Assembly: GCA_037074615.1 (NCBI GenBank)
Contig: CM073518.1
Span: forward strand, 2,046,001 to 2,110,000
Direction: 5' to 3'
DNA from: Leucaena leucocephala
Taxonomy: Eukaryota; Streptophyta; Magnoliopsida; Fabales; Fabaceae
Length of the DNA stretch: 64,000 bases
The notes under the pieces are model-generated. The model was given only the letters and a program-made list of their open reading frames with translations, was not told where the DNA came from and did not search any database. This document shows, piece by piece, positions 11,731 through 21,900 of the stretch (positions within the stretch are counted from its first letter, which is position 1; each line of letters opens with the position of its first letter). Made by a program: the position numbers and the translations under genes.

Positions 11731-12329
11731 TTTTGTTACCAAGGTCAAACTCAACCTGCTACCAAACTGCGTGTGGCTGAGTACTGAATATTTACTCACC
11801 AGGCTAGATCAATTCCAGCCTGACCAATTATTAGTGGATGTAGAAGTGAGAATATGAATGACTGATATAGAGCTTTCCTTCACGACTGAGCCATAAAGAA
11901 CGTATTTTTAGTTTGATTAAGTTATATTGTTGACAAAATATATTCATAATAAAAAATATATATCAATAACTAATTTCAATATATGTTATATGATAGTCTG
12001 ATCCAAACTTGAATTCGAATGCAACGGGGCTACAATAATAAGATAAACTTCCAAACTCCAGACAAACAATTGACGAGGAGGATCCATAACTTAGTCACGG
12101 CCTCAGGGGACAAACAAAAGGAGTTGATGCCCAATGAAAACCAACCAATGACTGGATTAATCTTAAGTAACAAGTAGTATAAACCTACTTCGATTTCGAT
12201 ACTCAATATCGTTAGCAAAATTTACGTTTACCATTTACATGAGGTGGCCTGTTTCCCAAGTCACGTGACCAGGATGATGCAAGTCTCCTGATCGAATTTG
12301 AAGCTCCTAACGATATATATTGGTTCGCC

Positions 12330-14730
12330 TTACTCAGGATGAGAAGTCCAATAAACCAGTCCGCTGCAAGCAGGCAAAGAGAAAGATGGGGTGAGGTGGT
12401 TGACGTTACAAGAGAACCATGATCAACCAAGATTTGGGATCGACTTAGCGGAAATATCAATTCAAGTCTTCTTGACACTTTTGAAGTGATGTATTAGAAA
12501 GTAAAAGAGTATGCTTTTAGTTAGGACTAAGAGTTTGATTTCCAAACTGTCTAGAAAATTCTATCTAGCAACAGTGAGAAAACTTCAGAAATACAACCTG
12601 ATGCATTAAAACTGGAGGCAAGAACTTCACAGTCAGTAATAAGCTCATGCAAACAATGTCTTCCCATTCAAGCAAGGGAAAGAGAGATGAGAACCAGTTA
12701 ATAATTAAACATCGAGACCATACTTGCCTGATCAAGACGAACACGCACTGCAAAACACCAGCAGCTCCTGTCCATGTTGAAGGGGCAGATTTATCAATTG
12801 AATCTTGTATCAGAAAACCCACTGATCCGGCTACAGAAACGAAGGATATGACGTAAGCAATGAAGAGCCATAGCTTCAGTCTGTTTAAAAGAGCTTTAAA
12901 GGTCAGATCTAAATAAAAGATAGCCAAAGAGTAAACCAGCATGTGATTTTTATTTTGTCAGTTTCAAGAATCACAACCTAATAATAGATTATGGACAGAA
13001 AGATGGCCTACAGATGTCAATTTTTGAATGTGAAATGTGCATGCCTGAAGAAATATTTATCAACTCCAAACATTATCTCAGACACATTGTCCGCTATGAG
13101 CCCTAGAAACAAAGTTCCATACACGAAATAGTAACTTCACATGTTAAAAGTCTGGTGACTCAGAATCATAGCTTAAATAGCAATTTTGCTACTGCTACTG
13201 TGCAAGATATAATATGGATGGTATAAAGTAAATAAGAACACTTATAATCTCCAATCACTTTCAATATTATCTCTTGTATGGACCAACCTAACATTGCAAT
13301 TTCCATGTGACCCCATCTATGGCACAGCTAGGACCTCATCGCATGTGTTTTTTAAAGATGGCATGATATAACATAGGCATTTATTCTAGTTGGCGACAAT
13401 TTTGGCCTGAAAATGATTGACTTGTATCTAACACATGTACGTTTTATTAACCCTCCCGAATTTCAGGTGACTACTAGCAACTTTCAAGCAATGAATGTAG
13501 TAAATCAGCTCATAAAAGACCGGATCTATGTGATATTCTAAAGGCAAGTTGTATTTGTTCTTATCAGATGTTGGATTGAACCCTTTAGACAGACACAACA
13601 TGAGAAATCTTTGCACACTCCAGTACTGCTTACATAAACATCAGGACACTTCAATATTGCTTGCAAAGTTATACCAAAACCAACTCCAATCACCTATATA
13701 ATCATCCCCACGCACTCTTTTCCAGACCTCAACCTATGTACAGGAAAACTATAAATTTACAACAAAAACGGGCGTTTCATATATAGTTAACAGCATGTTC
13801 AGCAATCTAGTAACTGGACGACCGCCACGTTTCAAGCTTCTATGGATGCGTCATTAGAATACAATTGGTCAATTAGCCGCAGTCAAGCCTTCAGGAAAAC
13901 TGACTAGACCTTTCTGACTTCTTTTCCTTGTTCTTTTTTTTATTGGTGCTCTATGAAAGACAGAATTGAGGCAGTCAAATGAAAAGATATGTAGATATTA
14001 TCAATCAATCGTCAATCTACATCTTTTAGAAGTTTTTAATTTGGATGTTGTCAATGAAATCACCAATTATATGAATCCAGAGAAGTTCCCCATTCTGAAT
14101 ATATAACTAGAAGACTCTAGGATGCTTCGAATAGACTAATAAACATTTTACAACTGCCGGCATAACGATGATCGATTTTGGCCATAATTAGGAGCTTTTA
14201 CCCCTCAAATTGAGTTAAAGGGAAAATACGAATAAGTGAAGAAATACGGAAATCAACTGGAGAGCTAAACAACTAAAACCAATAGACAGCCACCATCGCA
14301 GTAAAAAAAAAAAAAAGGAAAAACAAGAAAGGAAGAAAGGAAGAAACGAAAACAGGCAGGAAAAAGCCGGTACAAGATAAATTACATACCTCCACTCGCC
14401 TTCATCGTAGGGAGAATAATCAATGTCTTCTTTCCTGACGCAGTTGAACATCAAAGCCGCCAAAGATGCGAACATTCCTTAATACATAAACGGGGGGAAA
14501 TCGTAAGACGAGTAATTTAAACCCTATAAGGTAAGGATATCGTTTTTTTTTTTTGTAAAAAAAAACGGAGATATATAGGGAGTGAAATCTCGCGAACCAG
14601 GAAGGTAATGAAGGAAGGACACCTTGACGGAGCTGCATACGACGGCGTCAACCCAGATCCACCAGCCTGCGCCGAAAACGGCGCCTGCAACCCCAGGCCC
14701 AAAGATTGCCCATAATTCCATTAACTCCAT
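12330..14730 (-). CDS. TMEM50-family four-helix membrane protein
   Basis: Four exons on the minus strand, 14598-14730, 14390-14477, 12728-12880 and 12330-12363, give 135 residues, the usual family length. The protein starts MELMELWAIFGPGVAGAVFG and contains GWWIWVDAVVCSS, FASLAALMFNCVRKEDIDYS, LKLWLFIAYVISFVSVAGSV, STWTGAAGVLQCVFVLI and a final GLVYWTSHPE. Four hydrophobic stretches (about 7-27, 42-62, 75-97, 110-128) imply a multi-pass endomembrane protein; the plant function is not established. The start at 14730 matches the family; an in-frame ATG at 14793 would add 21 basic residues. The last intron has a GC donor, and only that junction restores the conserved C-terminus. Intron 2 is about 1.5 kb. 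Confidence 0.9.
12726..12727 (-). other. GC 5' splice site of TMEM50 intron 3
   Basis: On the minus strand the junction reads CAG|GCAAGT, a strong donor consensus with C in place of T. The acceptor TTGCAG lies at 12364-12369. Joining AG+C gives the Ser of LISGLVYWTSHPE, as in homologues. Confidence 0.85.
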
Positions 14731-15535
14731 CTTCTCTTTCTTCTCTTTTCCAATGACTCTTATTTTCTTACTTCGCGACCACGACGAGACCAAGCATACA
14801 CCTTGAGTGGCAGACCTTCTCTGCTGCGCCGGCTTGTGCTGGATGCTTGCTGCTCGATTTCTCCGACTAATGTACAGTTGTACTCCTCCTACGAGTTATT
14901 GCAATTGTTTTTTGACCTTGTACTCCCACGGTCCGAGCGGTTTCTTTTCACCCATGAGTTATAAGTTTGGTAAGACGTAATATCACGTCTTAATATCTTG
15001 ACACGTGTTGTTGGGGAATTGTGAAAAATGAAAAGAACATAAAAATTATTTGACCCGAGGAAAGTGAGAAATATATTGAATGATTAAAAAAAATAATTCA
15101 TTGAGATCAGGCTGTAAGTATTTTAATGCGTGAAATTGGAACACTGCGAGGTCTTTGTTTTGGACTGCAAATTCCTATTTCACTCCGTCCACCTCTAAAT
15201 GGCAACATATTTTGCTCGTGGGATGTATACATGTCCCTTGCCTTTTCACCCCATAAGCCGCCTATTCACCGAGCAAGCTACCCATGCATGTTGATGGCCA
15301 GCGTCAAAACGAGATCTTGAATTTGAGGAGCTCTGTTGGACATATTTAAATCAAGTACGTAGCTGCTCATGTAATTATTTTTACGACGGAAACGTGTGAC
15401 GAATGAAGCCATTATTGCTAATTCAAATGCACAGGTGGCAAATATAAATGAGACGCAGAGACAGCTCAGTGGTGTTAACCTTCAAGGTGTTCACCGATGT
15501 AGTGGTGCAGAAAGATGGCAACCGCAAGATGATGC
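14731..15535. other. Upstream region of the TMEM50 gene; no gene seen
   Basis: This contains the presumed promoter of the minus-strand TMEM50 gene. ACACGTG occurs near 15001. The open frame at 15126-15320 has no recognisable similarity. Confidence 0.35.
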
Positions 15536-16000
15536 TGGGTTAAGTTGAATGTTGACGGCGCCTTCTCTTCCGTCACGTTCTCGAATGCTTGCGGCGGAGT
15601 AATTAGGAATGGAGCTGGAGAATTGCTGCACGGATTTATCCATAAACTTGACGACGGGGATGCATTGACTGCAGAACTGTGGGAGTGCCTGCTTGGACTC
15701 CAGACAGCCTGGGATGGTGGTAATCGCCAAATAATGCTACAATCTGATGCAACGAATACTATTGACTTACTTAATTTGGAACCAGATGAAAGTCATCCTG
15801 ATTACAATGTTTTTAGATAAGTGGAAGTCCTGCTCAATCGGGATTGGAATGTCAGAGTCGACTACGCGAGCAGGGAATGCAAGAAGGCTGCTGACTTCTT
15901 AGCAGAGAAAGGGCTCGGGCCAATAGAGGATTTCATTATGTTAACATTGTGCCTCTTGAACTGGCTATTATTCTGGACTCGGATTGCAGACTTGCTATAA
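15536..16000 (+). pseudogene. RNase H-like domain relic (LINE-type RVT_3)
   Basis: From WVKLNVDGAFSS to a TAA at 15998-16000, one frame of 154 codons reads as an RNase H-like domain of plant non-LTR retrotransposons. Visible are the first acidic residue in NVDGAF, GGVIRNGAGELLHGF, the Glu in LTAELWECLLGL, the Asp in MLQSDAT, and the tail block ASRECKKAADFLAEKGL. One in-frame TAA (15818-15820) breaks it, and a stop lies two codons upstream of the first Trp, so it is detached from any reverse transcriptase. I infer a 5'-truncated, decayed LINE; no target duplication was found. Confidence 0.72.
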
Positions 16001-16305
16001 GCGATCATATAGCTCATTAAGAAGGAATAATTTTATTATATAAAAATAAACTAAGCCTAATATCAAAATAGATTTATTCCAACGGTATAAAATCTTGTTA
16101 TATCTATTTAAATTTTGACTTTAATTTAAAAAAATATATATTTATATCTACAAATTTCTAAAATCAGAATACTTTCTATATACAAACAGATATACATTTA
16201 TATTAGACGACAAACTAAATTTTTATTTTCATTCACTTAAAGCACTTTCAAACATGGTGATCATTGATGACAACTGTACTACCAAACAATCTATGCTCTT
16301 CCCAG

Positions 16306-16640
16306 TTAACAAGAAGCAGATCCTCTTATCATCTTTTTTCTCAGCATCTTAAAATTTTGTCCATCCAAATGATCTAAAAACTCTCTGTGCGCCACGTCAT
16401 AAGCTCTTAAAAAAAATAATCTTCCCTGGGTACGAACTAACATTGCGTCTTCAAACATTCGGCTCCAAATGATATCTCCAAACTTCAACTTCGTCTCATT
16501 GATTTTTCACTCTCTACTTCCCAGAGCTTCTTTCCCACTACCCAAGCATGTATTGCTGCCTTTTGAACTACAGAAAAACCATTTTTAACTGCCGCATTAG
16601 CTTTTAATAAAGTGTCATTGAAGACTAAATCAGAAATTTT
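16306..16640 (-). pseudogene. Unrecognised gene fragment A (minus strand)
   Basis: On the minus strand a broken frame reads roughly FSVVQKAAIHAWVVGKKLWE (about 16510-16570), then after a stop FGDIIWSRMFEDAMLV and AYDVAHREFLDHLDGQNFK (16306-16488). This looks like decayed coding sequence because part of it is conserved in fragment B at 17498-17734, in the opposite orientation. I do not recognise the family. Confidence 0.4.
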
Positions 16641-17047
16641 GTTCAACTCGTGCATTTGTCATTTGACGCGGTGTCAACGAGCCGTGATCCTTGAGAATCC
16701 TGAAATTCTTCCTTGGAGGGTCGAATTGATGGGATACTATTTACAAGTTGTTCCTCGTCGGTGTCGAGCAACAATGGTCTGGGCAATGCGTCACTGAGAA
16801 ACTCAAATTAGAGGCAGAAGAAGAAAGCGACGAAAGCCCAGTTCGGAGACCAACAGGGATTTTGAAACAGCCTGAACCTATAGTTCTGGGATTGTTATGA
16901 ATTCGGCTGGGGACTGCTGGCTCTCCTCCCCTCCACCACTGTCTTTTGGAAATGGAGGCTCGCCCAGCGATCTTGATGGATAAAATTAAAATCACCAAGC
17001 TTCTAAGTAGAGACAGCAATATAAAAGATCAGTTGGACCTTAATGGC

Positions 17048-17340
17048 TAGGGGCCGACGCAGTTGAGAATCAGTTGGTCCGACCACAGAGCCTGAGGAGA
17101 GAAGCGGGGTCTGTTGTGTCGGCGGTTAAAATTGGGATGGAAGGTGGGGATCAAGATGGCTAGCCCATTTAAGAGCTTCGAAGAGTTTCGAAGGGTTGCT
17201 ACTTGCCAAGGCTAAGGATTTGAGAGGGATGGAAAGGGTGTCGATGAATTTGAGACAACACATTTGCCAGTGAAACCCGAAGCACCTAAGATGATGAGAT
17301 CGAAATCAGAATTGGAATCGAGATTCGGGCCTGTTTCCAT
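17048..17340 (-). pseudogene. Saccharopine dehydrogenase-like oxidoreductase, N-terminal fragment
   Basis: On the minus strand from the ATG at 17340 the translation starts METGPNLDSNSDFDLIILG then ASGFTGK, the Rossmann GxxGxxG start of SCCPDH-type proteins (Arabidopsis At5g39410-like). After a frameshift it continues PLKSLALASSNPSKLFEALK; after another, ILTADTTDPASLLRLCGRTN; and after a third, LILNCVGP. At least three frameshifts and the lack of the remaining two thirds show it is a dead fragment. No intron is visible within it. Flanking fragments A and B lie in opposite orientations. Confidence 0.75.
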
Positions 17341-17497
17341 GGCTTTTATGAGCGGAGAGTTCGAGAGTGTGCGATGCAAGGAACTGGTTTTTATTTTAGA
17401 GAGGAAAAAGGAGCACGAATACAACGAGGAAGAAATGCATTTCTCGTGTGAGACTTCTGTTACTGTAAAGATGAGATGAATCAAAATTTGGGGCGGA

Positions 17498-17734
17498 ATG
17501 GGAGAGAGAAGCCGAAGGTTGAGGGTGATGTTTTGGCTGACAATGGCGCCGTGTGATGAACCAGCTGAGACTTATGACGTGGCGCAGTATGAGATTTTGG
17601 ATCATTTGGGTGGACAGGATTTTAAGATACTGAGAGATGAGGAGAAAAATGATACTGAGAGGATCTGGCAGTTAACAAGTCAGCTTATAATACTTTGTCA
17701 TTCTTTACCGCACGCTACACGTGGATCATTTTAA
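17498..17734 (+). pseudogene. Unrecognised gene fragment B (plus strand), inverted relative of fragment A
   Basis: The frame reads TYDVAQYEILDHLGGQDFK then ILRDEEKNDTERIWQLTSQL before a stop. Its first half matches fragment A in protein and DNA: the 16-mer CTTATGACGTGGCGCA is at 17571-17586 here and, inverted, at 16388-16403. It starts without a family-like N-terminus, so I treat it as a fragment, not a gene. Confidence 0.4.
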
Positions 17735-18904
17735 ACCAATAAGATTCATGGAGTCGTAACAGCACACACCGACGTTTTTTCAATAGAATTAAAATTCAAG
17801 TCATGGAACGAAAAGCTATGCCTATAATTTGCTCATTTTTTATAGCATCGGTCTCGCTTCCTAAAAAAGATTTTACAAAAAAAAAAAATTACAAGTATTT
17901 TTTAATAAATATGAATGTATAATTTGTTTTCTGCTAATAAAACTATCCATTACTTATAAAATTACATATTTATCCACATACATATAATTGATTTTTATAT
18001 TAAAAGCATGACAACATATACAAGTCTTTATTGATGACGTGAAAAGTATCCAGTTTAATTCAGAAAATTACTCACCATACACGTTATTACAATTAAATAC
18101 CAATAGAGAGTAGAGTTCTCACGTTTTGATTAAAAACGCAATAAAAAACAAAACAAAAAATGCAGAGTTTATTAAAAAGGCCATCTATTATAATTCTGCT
18201 GATTTCTTAAATTTTATACCATACATTTATTTTACTCACTACGTAGACGTGGGCTTACATTGCAAACGATTTGCATGAGTTGTTTGAAGTTTTTCTACTT
18301 CTATATCTTATAGTACTAGTACTTACTAATAATTAATGTTTGATGATTAATTAATGGTGAATATGCAACCCACAAATAACATATATTTATAAGCCGATTG
18401 CTGAATCGCCATTTTTTTCCCGGCCATGTGTATCGCTGTTGTTGACGGTGACCCTAGACACAAGGGGACTGGCGAGATGATCGTTCTAAACATGCCACGT
18501 GTGGATTATTAATATATGGCATACGGAATCAATGCTGTGGCGGCAGAGCACTAGAACATATCCGCTTATAAAAATATCTCTCAAAAACGAACCTCCCTCA
18601 CTGGCCTGCAAGAAATGCGAATCCCTCTCCTTTTCTTTTTTTGTCTTTTCTTTCTATTCTCGAAAGCGAAATCGAACTGCGAGAAAACAAATTAGTCTTA
18701 AAAAACGGATCCGAAAGAATACGAACCAGAATAACTGAACCCTAACCCTAGACCGGGGCTTATCCTAATCTACCCCTCACACTGTGCACGTGAATACAGA
18801 AACCGTAGTTTGATTAGGTTTTTTAGAGGCAGGGTTCTTCACAGTGGCAAGGGCAACCTGAGCGTGGTTGGAGAAGGACATAGGATAGCGTTCGGATTTC
18901 AAGG
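17735..18904. other. Spacer and promoter region of the PHD-finger gene, with a telobox
   Basis: The first 700 bp are AT-rich spacer. The motif AACCCTAACCCTAGA at about 18738-18752 is a telobox-like element, common near transcription starts of plant housekeeping genes. I infer the promoter and leader lie between about 18370 and 18904. Confidence 0.45.
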
Positions 18905-18979
18905 ATGGTATGCTTAAGTGGTTATTTGGTTTATTGCCGGCGATGCCCGGGGGCCGATGTCACCGGAGGAGGAAGATGA
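18905..18979 (+). other. Short upstream ORF overlapping the PHD gene start
   Basis: ATG at 18905 opens a 24-codon frame ending TGA at 18977-18979. It overlaps the preferred main start (18943) in another frame. If the transcript starts upstream of 18905, this ORF would reduce initiation on the main frame. Confidence 0.35.
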
Positions 18980-21900
18980 AGGGCAGAGGTGCGGAAGGAG
19001 GTTGCGGAACCGAGGACATGCCTTGCCCGGTTTCGAGGGTTCCAGTTGAATCCCTGGGGACCCAGCCGAGAAATTCTGATAACTCTACTGCCCTTGAAAT
19101 TGATTACTACTCGCAGGCTATAAAAGCGCTCAGTGAGCGCTCTCCTTTTGATGTTGCGGAAGAGACTTCAACGTCGACGGTGCCTACACTGCCCAGTGGG
19201 TGGGCAAGCTTCTTAAACCGCCATTCCGAGAGTCGTAGGTTCCACAAGAAGTCCCATTCGGGCGCGGACAAGAAATCGTCTAGAGCATGTGAGAAGTTGC
19301 GTAGCTCAAGTATATGGATTGAGACTGAGGATTACTTTAGACACTTGAAATTGCCGGACATAGACACCTTGTTGGAGGCATCCTCCTCTTTTTGTTTAGC
19401 TGCTCGGAAGTGTTTTTATGTTCCGCCAGTTGGAAATGCTCCAAGATCAAATGTAGCTAGTTACGAGGATGACAAGGAAACTGATGGAAACCTAAATAGC
19501 GAGGATGTGAAGAATGAGAACCGTGTCATGGAAAGTAACGGCGTTGCTGATGGAGTTTTTGCCCAGGATGACAAGGGTCGTGATGCTTTTGATTCGTCTA
19601 GTAGTTTAGAATGGCTTTTAGGATGTAGGAATAAGATTTCTCTGATTCCTGAGCGCCCTTCAAAGAGGAGGAAGCTTTTAGGCGGTGAATCTGGGTTGGA
19701 TACATTTTTAATGACCAGTCCTTGTTATGGAGACTCTCCTCTGTGTCATTATTGCTGCAGGGGAGACACCGGTAGCGAGTCCAATCAATTAATTGTTTGC
19801 GTTATTTGTAAAGTTGCAGTTCATAAGAAGTGCTATGGTGTGCAAGATGATGTAGACGAGTCTTGGTTGTGCTCTTGGTGCCAGCAAAAGGGTGACATTT
19901 ATGAAATGGTGCATCCTTGTGTGCTTTGTCCAAAGAAGGGTGGTGCTTTAAAGCCTGTTCATAGACATGCGGAAAGTGTTGGATCTGCGCAATTTGCTCA
20001 CTTGTTTTGTTGTTTGTGGATTCCTGAGGTTTATATAGAGGATTTGAAGAAGATGGAGCCTGTTGTGAATGTAGGAGGAGTCCAGGAAACCCGGAAAAAA
20101 TTAGTCTGTAATATTTGCAAGGTGAAGTTTGGCGCATGCATTCGATGTAGCCATGGTATGTTTTGTTGCTCTCTGGTACTACCCATTTTTTATTTCATAG
20201 GCTGGTATTCTGGAGAACATTCTAGAGTTTGGGAACTGTTGATCATTGTGCATCTGTTAGAGCTCCGATTTGAAGTATTATGCCCTCTGTTTCACGTCAT
20301 CAGTCATACCTTTGTATTTGTCTATAATCAATGAATTTTGGGGCACTTGCTAATGAAAGATGGTACGATAATTTTGTGCAATTTCGAAAATAGTTTGTGT
20401 TGTGAACTTATTTTAGTGAATGCAAGTGACTTTATCCAATGCTGATTAGCATTTGATCCTTCTGTTCTATGTTTTATTAACCTTAAAGGTCTGTATCAGG
20501 GTGCAGGCTGGTCAATTCATCACCTTTGTAATGTTTTTGTGCGAAGATTTTTTCAAGTACAGGCTTACACATTTAAAATTGTAATGATTATGAATGCAAA
20601 CATCTGACTGATCAAAGGCTGAGAATTAAAAATGCAAGATGCTGCTTAAAATGTAAGGACAAGAAATTTTTACTGCTTCAGACTAAATGGAGTGATCAAT
20701 TCTATTGCAATAGTTTTAAGTTAAACTTTCAATTTGGCTAAATATATGAGTAAACTTATTTATTTTATGACAGACCTATCTTAAGTTGTGGGAATATGGA
20801 AGGGAGATTTTGTAAAATACTTCTATTTATGATTTAATTAAGGGTGTCTCCAAGCCACTTTGGACTTGAGACAAGACTTATTTATTTTATGACAAACCCA
20901 TGTAAAGTTGTGGGAATATGCGAGGGAGATTTTGTAAAATACTTCTATTTAGGTGTTAACTTTTTGAAACAGAATATGGCATATCAATACGATGTTTCCA
21001 ATTCGAGTAGCATTTTGTAAGACCCAGTTCTCACTCATACCTTTTATGCAGTCTTCATATGTTTGTTTTTCTTCCCCTTTTGTGAGGTTCTAAGTTTGGT
21101 ACACCAAAAGAGAATGCATGCATTGGTGCCCATTAACATTATGGTGGACAGACTATGACGAGATACATTGAAATATGAAGAATCTTTTAAGTGGTGTTTG
21201 GTATGTGGATTCTTTAGTTTGCCCGGCGCTTGAAACCTATTAATAAGATGTTTGAATGTAGCAATTATGAAGAATTTAAAACGTCAGTGCTTTTAAACTT
21301 TGCTTCTAATGAACTTCGGATGGGAGATGGGGCTTTGTTTGAAGCTAAAGTGGAAATAGGATGTTCATGAATCTGGTTTTTAAAAGGTAGCTGCTGGTCC
21401 GGCTTCATTATGTAGACTAGGTGTATCTTGTGATTTGAATCAGTCTTTCGGTGGGTGATAATGTTACACCTTATTGGGTTCATGTTGCCGTTCTGATATG
21501 GTTTTTGCTAATTAACCTTGGGCCTTAATGCATAACATCTTCAAGATGAAGGGTGAAAATGGCCAATGCACGTTTTTGGTTTGGAGTGCATCTGTTGTAT
21601 AAAGGGAAAAAAAATCTCTGATTAAAATGGCAGGTTTGCTGTAGAGTCAATTTATTGTCTGTTTCTACTGGGCTATTCTTCACCAATCATTTTGTATGTG
21701 CTAATGAAGAAAATGTTTTTGTTTACCTTTTGCCAGGGCTATTGTTGTTCAATTTGATTTTGAATGGTCACACTGGTCTCTTTGTGTGTGACTTAAGGAT
21801 GCATTGGTTTTTGTAGCTCTTAAGGACTTTATTTGCAGCCTTGTTATATCATACTTCATGTTAACAACAGTGTGATATGTGTAAACCATGGAGAAAGAAA

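Noticed and set aside
14524..14793. N-terminal extension MVSSWSRSKKIRVIGKEKKE for the TMEM50 protein
   Set aside because: In frame, but absent from the family, whose members start at the M(D/E)L..ELWAIFGPG motif; 14730 was preferred.
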